Assembly (NCBI GenBank): GCA_964430665.1
Contig: CAYSFC010000032.1
Span: 1 to 8,268, forward strand
Origin: JAQUYS01 sp964430665
Lineage (GTDB): Archaea > Nanobdellota > Nanobdellia > Woesearchaeales > SKGA01
Reading direction: 5' to 3'
Length of the DNA: 8,268 bases
Positions within the stretch are counted from its first letter, which is position 1. The number at the start of each line of letters is the position of its first letter. Of this stretch, positions 1 through 6,731 are shown piece by piece. Both the position numbers and the translations under genes were made by a program. The notes beneath the pieces are model-generated. The model searched no databases and was not told the DNA's origin. It saw only the letters and a list, made by a program, of their open reading frames with translations.

Positions 1-32
1 AAGAAGTTCTTACTCGTACATAGTAACAAAAT

Positions 33-49
33 AGAAACATTTATAAATA
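33..49 (+). promoter_or_regulatory. Promoter (BRE + TATA box) of the first surface-protein gene
   Basis: A canonical archaeal TATA element, TTTATAAATA (40-49), is preceded by a purine-rich BRE-like AGAAAC (33-38). The usual spacing of about 25 bp puts the transcript start near position 70. That leaves a leader of roughly 90 nt before the ATG at 160, long for a genome where other genes here look leaderless. The leader contains the GC-rich block described separately. The start site is inferred from spacing only. Confidence 0.7.
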
Positions 50-75
50 GTGAATGTTTTTAGTTTGTTATTGGT

Positions 76-128
76 GGGGAAATTCATATTCCTCGAGGTG
101 CAGCGCAAGTTGTACAAAACAACGATAC
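76..128 (+). repeat. GC-rich leader module, copy 1 of an inverted three-block motif
   Basis: This lies inside the predicted 5' leader of the first surface gene. It holds GGGAAATT (77-84), CTCGAGGTGCA (92-102) and AACGATAC (121-128). The reverse complements of these blocks (7/8, 10/11 and 8/8) occur in matching order at 1491-1518, downstream of the gene and upstream of the next surface gene. Locally, GGGGAA (76-81) can pair with TTCCTC (89-94) around a 7-nt loop, and CCTCGAGG (91-98) is a perfect palindrome. The function is unknown: an RNA structure, a regulator site or a recombination remnant are all possible. Confidence 0.5.
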
Positions 129-144
129 AAAGAAACTCGTTTAT

Positions 145-151
145 AGGGGGT
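145..151 (+). promoter_or_regulatory. Shine-Dalgarno site of the first surface gene
   Basis: AGGGGGT differs at one base from AGGAGGT and ends 8 nt before the ATG at 160. It supports that start codon and shows that this gene is translated from a leadered mRNA, unlike the leaderless genes elsewhere in the window. Confidence 0.65.
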
Positions 152-159
152 CAAAAAAA

Positions 160-1449
160 ATGTTTGGAAAAAAAATGATGAGTGTTTTAACACTTACAAT
201 AATGATAATGTCATTAGTTGTGGGATCTGTTTCCGCAGATAGTTTCGTTAACGTAGATATCGTAGATTTCGAAATTAATGGAAGAACTATGACTGAAGAT
301 AAAGTTTTAGAAGTAGAACTAGGAGATGTTCTAGAAATTGATATGGAAGTTATGTGTACAGCTGAAGTGGATGAAGCTATAAGTGATTATTGCGCTGAAG
401 GAGTAGAAATTGGTGCAAGATTAGTTTATAAATATTCAGAGCACGATAACAATATAGCAGATTGGACAAACGATTTTAAACTACACAATGGTGTAACTGC
501 TTTAAAATCATTAGAAGTTCAAGTGCCTTATGAAATGAACACAGATGAAATGTCATTACACATTTATGTGGCAGATCAACATGGTTCATACACACAAAAA
601 TACGATATTGATGTAGTTGGTGTAGACAATTCTGATGCAATCAGATTCGTTAAAACTCAACTAAATTATCCAGTTCTTAAAGCAGGAGAAATCAGATCAA
701 TCACTCCAAAAGTAGTTGTTAAAAACTATGGAACAGAAGATTTTGATGATGTTTACTTAACAGTAAGAATACCTGCATTAGGAGTTCAACAAGAACTTCA
801 ATCTATAGAATTAGATGCTGGAGAAGAAAGAGTATTCGAAGACTTATGGTTGAGAATTCCATCAGATGCAGAAGCAGGAGTATACACTGTTGAATATTTA
901 GTTGAATTCGACAGATACGAAAATGTTGAAGCATTCGATAAATTAACTATTGAAGCTGGAGAAGAAACTTCTGAAACTGAAAACACTAAAACTGTTGTTA
1001 CAGTTCCTGATACACAATCACTTGTAGTTGGTGGTGCTGGTGTTGCATACCCTGTTGTAATTGCAAATATGGGAAATGATGCAAAATCATACGTACTAAC
1101 TGTTCAAGGTGTTGAATCTTGGGGAACTTCAAGAATTGATCCTGTTGCAACTATAGTTGTACCTGCAGGAGAAACTGTTACAGCTTTCTTATATGTTTCT
1201 GCAAACGAAAACGCAGTAGCTGGAGATAAAGTATTCCAATTAACTATCAACGATGGTAAGGAATCAAAACAAATACCTCTAACTGCAAATGTTGCTGAAG
1301 CTGAAGGAAATTGGGACGGATTGAAAACTGTTTTAGAAGTTGGTTTAATCGTATTAGTAATTATCTTAATCGTTATCGGATTAATTGTTGGATTCAACAA
1401 ATTAAGAGGAAATGACGAAGAAGATGATGAAGATAAAACTTACTACTAA
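160..1449 (+). CDS. Putative S-layer-type surface protein with Ig-like domains and a C-terminal membrane anchor
   Basis: This 429-residue protein is probably secreted and membrane-anchored, displayed on the outer face of the cell. Residues 1-26 form a signal peptide (basic start, hydrophobic core, VSA before the likely cut). An N-terminal beta-rich domain (about 28-153) holds two cysteines, C66 and C78, that could form a disulfide. Two NEW3/CARDB-like beta-sandwich domains follow (about 162-266 and 276-378), recognisable by V-x-N-x-G-style strands such as VVVKNYGTEDF and VVIANMGND. A single hydrophobic helix (about 390-411) precedes a short acidic tail (GNDEEDDEDKTYY). No N-x-S/T sequon was seen, in contrast to the next gene. 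The Shine-Dalgarno site, strong TATA box and long T-run after the stop suggest high expression. The fold assignment is inferred from sequence style; a structural S-layer role fits DPANN proteins of this size but is not proven, and an adhesin is an alternative. Confidence 0.85.
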   Translation: MFGKKMMSVLTLTIMIMSLVVGSVSADSFVNVDIVDFEINGRTMTEDKVLEVELGDVLEIDMEVMCTAEVDEAISDYCAEGVEIGARLVYKYSEHDNNIADWTNDFKLHNGVTALKSLEVQVPYEMNTDEMSLHIYVADQHGSYTQKYDIDVVGVDNSDAIRFVKTQLNYPVLKAGEIRSITPKVVVKNYGTEDFDDVYLTVRIPALGVQQELQSIELDAGEERVFEDLWLRIPSDAEAGVYTVEYLVEFDRYENVEAFDKLTIEAGEETSETENTKTVVTVPDTQSLVVGGAGVAYPVVIANMGNDAKSYVLTVQGVESWGTSRIDPVATIVVPAGETVTAFLYVSANENAVAGDKVFQLTINDGKESKQIPLTANVAEAEGNWDGLKTVLEVGLIVLVIILIVIGLIVGFNKLRGNDEEDDEDKTYY

Positions 1450-1450
1450 G

Positions 1451-1475
1451 TTTTTTTATTTTTTCTTTTTTATTG
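1451..1475 (+). terminator. T-rich terminator after the first surface gene
   Basis: A run of T residues broken only by A1458, C1465 and A1472 begins one base after the stop codon. Archaeal RNA polymerase terminates at such tracts without a hairpin. It would separate the first surface gene from the second, so the copy-2 module at 1491-1518 would appear only in read-through transcripts. Confidence 0.65.
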
Positions 1476-1482
1476 TTGATTA

Positions 1483-1528
1483 GTGCGTAAGTATCGTTGC
1501 ACCTGAGTCACAATTCCCTGGGGGGAAT
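1483..1528 (+). repeat. GC-rich hairpin module, copy 2 (inverted) of the three-block motif
   Basis: This GC-rich island sits upstream of the second surface gene. It has GTGC (1483-1486) and GCAC (1499-1502) able to close a small stem, and a clean 6-bp hairpin ATTCCC (1513-1518) / GGGAAT (1523-1528) with a TGGG loop. Read on the minus strand it gives GGGAATT, CTCAGGTGCA and AACGATAC in the same order as at 77-128. No T-tract follows the second hairpin, so it does not look like an intrinsic terminator. Its role is unknown; a cis-acting RNA element or regulator site for the surface genes is an inference. Confidence 0.5.
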
Positions 1529-1537
1529 AAATCAAAG

Positions 1538-1589
1538 AAATAAAACGTGTAAGAGAAAGTTCTCTTCACAATTTATTATATAAGAAGGT
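1538..1589 (+). promoter_or_regulatory. Promoter/operator region and Shine-Dalgarno of the second surface gene
   Basis: A weak TATA-like AAATAAAACG (1538-1547) would start transcription near 1567. A near-perfect dyad, AAGAGAA-AG-TTCTCTT (1551-1566), lies between that box and the predicted start, where a repressor would block initiation. GAAGGT (1584-1589), one mismatch from GGAGGT, ends 7 nt before the ATG at 1597. A second AT-rich stretch (1572-1583, ending TATATAA) resembles a TATA box, but would start transcription at or after the ATG and so fits poorly. The operator role is inferred from symmetry and position. Confidence 0.45.
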
Positions 1590-1596
1590 TAGAAGA

Positions 1597-4119
1597 ATGA
1601 AGAAAATTACACTTAGCATATGTCTTTTTTTGATTATAATTTTATCTATGTCTTTCGTTTCTGCTGAGTTTGTTGTTTCTAATGAGGTTTCAAATAATGA
1701 TTTAGTTGAAAGTAACATAGAAGTAGTTTATTTAGTTACAAACACAGATTTTGCAGCAACAGTTTCAAGTCAAAATATAAACATATGTCAATGCGATTCT
1801 TCTTCAAGTTATCTAACAATAACAAATGTCGGAACTTTGGCTTCCAGATATTCAATTTCAATAGATGAAGATTATGTTTCTCTTTCACAAAACACCGTAA
1901 CGCTTTTACCAGGAGAATCTGCAAGAGTTAACATATTTTATCAAGCTTCTTGTTCAGCGTTATTCTCAGATAATGTTAAAATAAAAATAACATCTATCAA
2001 CGGAGTTATTGGTGAAATAGATCAAAAAATCAATTTTATAAATTGTCAAAATTTAGCTGTAGCTTTCGAAGACAAAGAAATTGAACTAAATCCTTGCGAA
2101 ACAGAAACATTTAAATTAAGAATTAAAAATTTAGGTAATTTCAATGAAGTTTACAAAATAAGTATTGAAGAACCTATGAATAAATATGTAACTTTAAATT
2201 ATAATCAAGTTTCCATAGAAAAAAATTCTTTTGCAGACATAGATTTATTTTTTGCTCCAACATGCGACATGTATGGTGAATTACCTATTACTGCGCTAGT
2301 TGAAGCCGTTAACAATGGAAAAATATCTCTCATCACTAAAAATACAACAATAAATCAAAATTATATTTTCAACACAACATCAGAAGAAAATGAATTATTC
2401 GTATGTGAAGGCCAAGAATACGAAACTACTTTATTTTTAGAAAATTACAATAATTTTGAAAATGAATTTAATTTTAAAATAGACGCACCAAAATTTGTTC
2501 AATTCAAATTCCCTGAAATTGAAAATAAAGGTATGGCTAGCTCACTTATTTTATCAGAAGAATCTCAAACATCAATACCAATAATAATTAATGCTTCAAA
2601 AGAAAAAGAAGGAGAATACGAAATTAAAATAGAAACAACCTCTAAATTTGGAGATGTTACAAAAAACATAACAATACCTGTACATGTTCAAAACTGTTAC
2701 GATCTTTCAATTGATGCAAACACAAAAAAATTAAAAATGTGTGGCAAAGACAGCTTAAATCACACAATCACAATCACAAACAAAGGAGTTAAAGAAACTC
2801 CTTTCAGTTTATATTACATTGGACCTAATTTTGCGGAGTTCAACGAAAGCGTCCTAACAATTGGTCCTCAAACAAGTCTAGATGTAGATTTAATTATGGA
2901 CGACGTAAGAGATATAAATGAAAAATATCCTTTAACAATAGAACTTTATAGACAAGGAAACTTAGTTGATTCAACTAAATTCTCAACAGACATAACTACG
3001 GCACAAACTTGTTACAAAATAATTTTAAAAGATGCATATGTGGGAATCTTAGAAACAGAAGATTCATTCGAAGTTCAAGTTCAAAACAAAGGATTAAGAT
3101 ACGGAAAATATTTAGTTGAACTAACTTCAAGTCCAGACTATTTGTTCTTAGATGACAACGTTTTAACTCTAGGTTCAACAGCAAAAGATGAATTAACATT
3201 TAACATAAATCGGACCGAATTAAGAAATAACGCACAACAGTATCACAACAATTCAATTATAGGTATAACTGCAAAGCCAACAATAATATTCACTCATATA
3301 GATTCAAATACAAGATACTATCAATCATTTTTATTTGAAGTAAGAGATTATCCATTCTATCAAAAAGCTTTTGAGTATATTTACTCTCTATCAACTTGTT
3401 TATTAATATTTTTAACTTTAGTTCTCGCAACTTTAATTTGCGGAATAGTTTTACTTGTAAAAGGATTAAGAAAAAACAAAGTAAGAATGAAATTTAAATT
3501 CACAAAAATATTAGCAATAGTATTTTTAATTTTAATAATAATTTCAGGAGTATTTGTGTTCAATAATAACGAAATACCGTTCAATCTTCCTCTAAAATCA
3601 GATTCACAGTTAAATTTACACATGTATGAAAATACACAAAAAACAATAAATATAGAACCCTATTTTATTGACGAAGATGAAAACATAATTTTATATGGTG
3701 CAATATTTGATACGAACAACTCAAATTTCACTTACATTTTTAACAACTCAAATTTAACATTACTTCCAAAATTAAATTGGTTTGGAAATGAAACTTTCTC
3801 TGTTTCTGCAACAGATGATTATCTAGAAACTGCAATAAGCGAACCAATAACTATAAATGTGAAAAAAGTAAAAACATACAACAGTTTCGAAGAACTTTTC
3901 TCAGCATATTGTCCTTTCTTGAATTGGATTATGTTAATATTATTTTTACTTTCTTTAGTTCTATGTTTATCTTATAGAAAAATGACTAAAAAAGAACTAC
4001 AAAAAGAAGAAAGAGATAAAAAACGAGAAGAAAAGAGAATAGAAAGAGAAAAACAAAAAGCATTGAAAGAAAAGCAAAATAAAAAAACAACAAAGACTAA
4101 CAAGTCAAAAAACAAATAA
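1597..4119 (+). CDS. Large multi-domain surface protein: cysteine-rich Ig-like repeats, three C-terminal membrane segments, basic tail
   Basis: This 840-residue protein has a signal peptide (1-23, FVSA before the cut). About five tandem NEW3-like beta-sandwich units follow (roughly 44-149, 150-265, 266-366, 367-471, 472-582), several opening with a cysteine (C150, C270, C367, C472) and some with a second one about 15 residues on (C167, C382). Further cysteines are C64, C66, C119 and C223. Hydrophobic helices lie at about 593-622, 637-655 and 772-792. Between the last two is an external cadherin-like domain (about 665-757) containing FGNETFSVSATDD. About 13 N-x-S/T sequons occur, all in predicted external parts, matching archaeal N-glycosylation. 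The last 45 residues are lysine/arginine/glutamate-rich and likely cytoplasmic and helical. The gene follows the first surface gene on the same strand and converges on rfcL with 24 bp between stop codons. An envelope scaffold or adhesin role is inferred; no catalytic motif is visible. Confidence 0.85.
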   Translation: MKKITLSICLFLIIILSMSFVSAEFVVSNEVSNNDLVESNIEVVYLVTNTDFAATVSSQNINICQCDSSSSYLTITNVGTLASRYSISIDEDYVSLSQNTVTLLPGESARVNIFYQASCSALFSDNVKIKITSINGVIGEIDQKINFINCQNLAVAFEDKEIELNPCETETFKLRIKNLGNFNEVYKISIEEPMNKYVTLNYNQVSIEKNSFADIDLFFAPTCDMYGELPITALVEAVNNGKISLITKNTTINQNYIFNTTSEENELFVCEGQEYETTLFLENYNNFENEFNFKIDAPKFVQFKFPEIENKGMASSLILSEESQTSIPIIINASKEKEGEYEIKIETTSKFGDVTKNITIPVHVQNCYDLSIDANTKKLKMCGKDSLNHTITITNKGVKETPFSLYYIGPNFAEFNESVLTIGPQTSLDVDLIMDDVRDINEKYPLTIELYRQGNLVDSTKFSTDITTAQTCYKIILKDAYVGILETEDSFEVQVQNKGLRYGKYLVELTSSPDYLFLDDNVLTLGSTAKDELTFNINRTELRNNAQQYHNNSIIGITAKPTIIFTHIDSNTRYYQSFLFEVRDYPFYQKAFEYIYSLSTCLLIFLTLVLATLICGIVLLVKGLRKNKVRMKFKFTKILAIVFLILIIISGVFVFNNNEIPFNLPLKSDSQLNLHMYENTQKTINIEPYFIDEDENIILYGAIFDTNNSNFTYIFNNSNLTLLPKLNWFGNETFSVSATDDYLETAISEPITINVKKVKTYNSFEELFSAYCPFLNWIMLILFLLSLVLCLSYRKMTKKELQKEERDKKREEKRIEREKQKALKEKQNKKTTKTNKSKNK

Positions 4120-4157
4120 TGCTTGATAAAAATAAATAAATATTTATATTTTTTTAA
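4120..4157. terminator. Compact convergent termination region
   Basis: Only 24 bp separate the two stop codons. On the plus strand a T-rich tract (4144-4156) lies within the last codons of rfcL and could end the surface-gene transcript. On the minus strand, sequence past the rfcL stop is T-rich (complement of 4128-4143). The two transcripts probably overlap at their 3' ends. Assigned from base composition only. Confidence 0.45.
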
Positions 4158-5328
4158 TCCAAGAAATTTCTTCAGAAGATAAATCAAATTCTTCAGCCAA
4201 ATCTTTATTCTTTGAAATAGCTGTTCTCAATAACGGCAAAACATCTCTCATAACTCTTTTTGCAGAACTATGTGTTTTTTCAGCAATTTTAGCAACTATT
4301 GATTTTCGCTTAGCGTAAGTTATATTTGCTTGCCAATATTTTAATAGCCTTGTTGACTGATTATATTTAGGAGGAACTGAATATTTAACTTTTTTAGCAA
4401 GAGCAATACCTGCACTAAGTAATTGATAACAATAGACATAAAATCTATAATATTGCCATTTTCTAATTCTTCCAAAAAATCTGTCTGCTAAAGCTAATTC
4501 ATCAAACGCCTTAGATAAATCTTCAACTTCCAAATATTCTTTAGGCATATTATAATCCAGCCACAAAAAAATTTTATCTAAATCTTCTTCAACATTATCA
4601 TAAGCTCCCAAAACAACACTCATATCTTTTGATTTCAAAACTCTAGTCAAAGCATTAGCAATAGTATCTGTTCCAACTCTATTTGATATTTCTTCATCAC
4701 CAATATCTGAAGATTGAATTAAAGCGTAATAAAAAACATCGTTAAGTGCAGCTCTTGCATCTCCAGCACATTCTCTTGCAATTTTTGAAATTAAATTAGA
4801 ATCTAAATTTATATTTTCTTTATTAATAACATTATTTATTATAATCACAACATCACTAGATTTTAATTCACCAAAACAAACAGCCAAAGATGATTTTTTT
4901 ATTGGAGCAACTTTTTTATCAAAAGCATTCATACCAGTTACAACAATTGGAAATTGAGATTTTTTAATATATTCTTCAATAACTTTAGCAGCCCCTCTAT
5001 CTTTCATACCTGAAAGCCCATCAATTTCATCAAGAAGAATTATTTTTTTTCTTGCGAAAAGACTCATTTGTCCTGTTGCCTTAGATAAAAATTCATCCAA
5101 ATTAGTTTTATTTCTAGCATCTGATGCATTCAATTCTAAAATATCATAATCATTTTCTTTAGCAAAAGCATAAATTGTTGAAGTTTTCCCAGAACCAATC
5201 GGACCATACAAAAATAAACCTGTGCCTTTTGTAAAATTCTTAAAAAATAAATTTACTTTATCTAAAGCTTTATCTTGACCAATTATTTCACTCATTTTTT
5301 GAGGTTTATTATTGAAAAAAGGTTCCAT
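4144..5328 (-). CDS. rfcL: Replication factor C large subunit (clamp loader)
   Basis: RfcL forms the archaeal clamp loader with several RfcS subunits and loads the PCNA ring onto primed DNA using ATP. The 394-residue product shows Walker A GPIGSGKT (42-49), ELNASD (65-70), Walker B LLDEIDG (98-104), a sensor-1 region TGMNAFD (131-137, N134), sensor-2 GDARAALND (189-197, R192), and the collar-domain signature around FLWLDYNMP (254-262) and LADRFFGRIRKWQYYR (280-295). The ATG at 5328 is chosen because the conserved N-terminus begins there and a TATA box sits about 23 bp upstream, fitting a leaderless mRNA. The open frame continues to 5472 but would overlap the GTPase gene. Two oddities: the N-terminal W-x-E-K-Y-R-P motif is degenerate (PFFNNKPQKMSEIIGQ), and no PCNA-interacting Q-x-x-L/I-x-x-F-F box is visible at the C-terminus. 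No rfcS is in the window. Confidence 0.92.
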   Translation of the reverse strand: MEPFFNNKPQKMSEIIGQDKALDKVNLFFKNFTKGTGLFLYGPIGSGKTSTIYAFAKENDYDILELNASDARNKTNLDEFLSKATGQMSLFARKKIILLDEIDGLSGMKDRGAAKVIEEYIKKSQFPIVVTGMNAFDKKVAPIKKSSLAVCFGELKSSDVVIIINNVINKENINLDSNLISKIARECAGDARAALNDVFYYALIQSSDIGDEEISNRVGTDTIANALTRVLKSKDMSVVLGAYDNVEEDLDKIFLWLDYNMPKEYLEVEDLSKAFDELALADRFFGRIRKWQYYRFYVYCYQLLSAGIALAKKVKYSVPPKYNQSTRLLKYWQANITYAKRKSIVAKIAEKTHSSAKRVMRDVLPLLRTAISKNKDLAEEFDLSSEEISWIKKI

Positions 5329-5343
5329 ACCTATTAAAAAAAA

Positions 5344-5356
5344 TTTAATATATAAA
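5344..5356 (-). promoter_or_regulatory. rfcL TATA box (leaderless promoter)
   Basis: On the minus strand this reads TTTATATATTAAA, centred about 23 bp upstream of the rfcL ATG. That spacing puts the transcript start at or next to the start codon, and no good Shine-Dalgarno site is present. It supports the start at 5328 over upstream in-frame ATGs. Confidence 0.6.
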
Positions 5357-5379
5357 AATCTACCCATCCATTCATCACA

Positions 5380-5388
5380 TTTATAAAC
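5380..5388 (+). promoter_or_regulatory. TATA box of the YchF-like GTPase gene (leaderless promoter)
   Basis: TTTATAAAC is centred about 27 bp before the ATG at 5411, so the mRNA should begin at or just before the start codon. It lies 24 bp from the oppositely facing rfcL TATA box, giving a compact divergent promoter pair. Confidence 0.65.
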
Positions 5389-5410
5389 AAAAAACAGTTC
5401 TTTTCTATTC

Positions 5411-6619
5411 ATGATAATAGGAATTGTAGGTAAACCTAGTGTTGGAAAAAGCACTTTCTTCAAGGCAGCCACATTAGCAGATGTAGATATAGCTAATTAC
5501 CCCTTCACAACCATAAAACCAAATCATGCAGTGGGTTTTGTAAAAATAAATGATGTTGCAAGAGAATTTGGTAAAGAAGCAAATCCAAGAATAGGATATG
5601 TCCAAGGAGAATATAGATTCGTAGCAGTTGATTTAATGGATGTAGCAGGTTTAGTTCCTGATGCACACAAAGGAGAAGGAATGGGCTCACAATTTCTCAA
5701 CGACCTAAATCAAGCAGATGCCTTAATACACGTTATAGATGCAAGCGGTTCTGTAAATCAAAAAGGAGAAGCTGTAGAATCTGGAAGTTATGACCCTGCA
5801 AAAGACATAAAATTTTTAGAAGTTGAATTAGATTACTGGTATTTAGAAATAATGAAAAAAGGTTGGGAAAAGTTTGCAAGAACAATACAACAAGAAGGAA
5901 GAGAAATTCATAAAGCCCTTGGAAAACAATTAAGTGGATTAGGTGTAACTGAACGAATGGCTCAAGAATCCATAAAAAAATTAGATTTAGATAAATTACC
6001 TGCAAAAAACTGGACAGATAATCAAATGTATTCTTTAGCAAGAGAACTCAGGATTAGAACTAAACCTATGATTATAGTCGCAAATAAATGTGATACACCA
6101 ATAGGGAAAGAAAATTATCAAAAATTAAGAGTTGATTTTCCTAATTACATAATAATTCCCTGTTCCTCTGAATCTGAACTAGCTTTAAGAGAAGCGAATA
6201 AAAAAGAACTAATAAATTATATTCCTGGAGAAAAAAGTTTCACCATAATGAAAAAAGGAGAGGAAGAACTTTCAGAAAATCAAAAAAATGCTCTTAAATT
6301 TATTCAAGAAAAAATATTATCTGTGTTTGCAGAAGGTACAGGAATTCAATCTGTTTTAAACACAATAGTTTTCGGAATTTTAAAATACAAAGCAATACAT
6401 CCAGGAGGTGTTGGAAAACTCGAAGATAAAGATGGAAATGTTCTTCCAGATTGTTTTTTAATGCCTGAGAAAGCAACAGCTCTTGATTTCGCATACAGGT
6501 TGCATACTGATTTCGGTAAGAATTTCATTAAAGCAATAGATGTAAAGACTAAATTACCTATAGGTAAAGATCACATTTTAAAACATTTAGACATAGTTGA
6601 AATCATGTCTTCGAAATAA
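5411..6619 (+). CDS. ychF: YchF/OLA1-family GTPase with TGS domain (archaeal type)
   Basis: This Obg-superfamily P-loop GTPase is probably a ribosome- or translation-associated factor acting in the cytoplasm. The 402 residues match the length of archaeal YchF-like proteins. Visible motifs are G1 GKPSVGKST (7-15), switch I YPFTTI (30-35), G3 DVAGL (77-81) followed by VPDAHKGEGMG, G4 NKCD (225-228), G5-like PCSSES (250-255), a helical insertion (about 140-215), and a C-terminal TGS domain (about 325-400, with FAYRLHTDFG and HLDIVEI). Bacterial YchF and human OLA1 carry a changed G4 and prefer ATP; the intact NKxD here predicts GTP use, as in archaeal homologues. The ATG at 5411 directly begins the canonical MIIGIVGKPSVGK start and is supported by the TATA spacing. 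The gene is transcribed divergently from rfcL. The family assignment is secure; the precise cellular role is inferred. Confidence 0.92.
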   Translation: MIIGIVGKPSVGKSTFFKAATLADVDIANYPFTTIKPNHAVGFVKINDVAREFGKEANPRIGYVQGEYRFVAVDLMDVAGLVPDAHKGEGMGSQFLNDLNQADALIHVIDASGSVNQKGEAVESGSYDPAKDIKFLEVELDYWYLEIMKKGWEKFARTIQQEGREIHKALGKQLSGLGVTERMAQESIKKLDLDKLPAKNWTDNQMYSLARELRIRTKPMIIVANKCDTPIGKENYQKLRVDFPNYIIIPCSSESELALREANKKELINYIPGEKSFTIMKKGEEELSENQKNALKFIQEKILSVFAEGTGIQSVLNTIVFGILKYKAIHPGGVGKLEDKDGNVLPDCFLMPEKATALDFAYRLHTDFGKNFIKAIDVKTKLPIGKDHILKHLDIVEIMSSK

Positions 6620-6654
6620 TTTTCCCCAAATCTGGTGAAATATAAGCATAATTG

Positions 6655-6677
6655 AGATTATGAGTAATAAATAATCT
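6655..6677. repeat. Inverted repeat between the GTPase gene and the charged-protein gene
   Basis: AGATTAT (6655-6661) and ATAATCT (6671-6677) form a perfect 7-bp dyad around a 9-nt spacer in the 112-bp intergenic region. It lies 17 bp upstream of the next TATA box and 36 bp after the GTPase stop. It could be an upstream operator or a 3'-UTR stem; no T-tract follows it. A chance match is plausible in AT-rich sequence. Confidence 0.35.
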
Positions 6678-6693
6678 TCGTCCCAACAGAAAG

Positions 6694-6704
6694 ATATTTA
6701 AATA
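6694..6704 (+). promoter_or_regulatory. TATA box of the charged-protein gene
   Basis: ATATTTAAATA, with purine-rich CAGAAAG just upstream (6687-6693), is centred 33 bp before the GTG at 6732. The predicted transcript starts about 6-9 nt before that codon, a near-leaderless arrangement that supports the GTG start. Confidence 0.5.
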
Positions 6705-6731
6705 AAGGTATTCAATTAATTTAACATACAG

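Noticed and set aside
798..1400. Minus-strand open frames inside the first surface gene
   Set aside because: They are shadows of a strongly biased coding frame; their serine/threonine-rich low-complexity products resemble no real protein.
1572..1583. TTTATTATATAA as the TATA box of the second surface gene
   Set aside because: It lies only about 14-25 bp before the ATG, so transcription would start at or inside the codon, contradicting the good Shine-Dalgarno-like site at 1584-1589.
5329..5472. N-terminal extension of rfcL by 48 codons to an upstream in-frame ATG
   Set aside because: The extension would overlap the first 20 codons of the GTPase gene, encodes a hydrophobic sequence unlike RfcL, and lies upstream of a TATA box spaced for a start at 5328.
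5411..6619. Reading the GTPase as an ATP-specific YchF of the bacterial type
   Set aside because: The G4 motif is NKCD rather than the N-x-x-E form that gives ATP preference, so GTP is the expected nucleotide.
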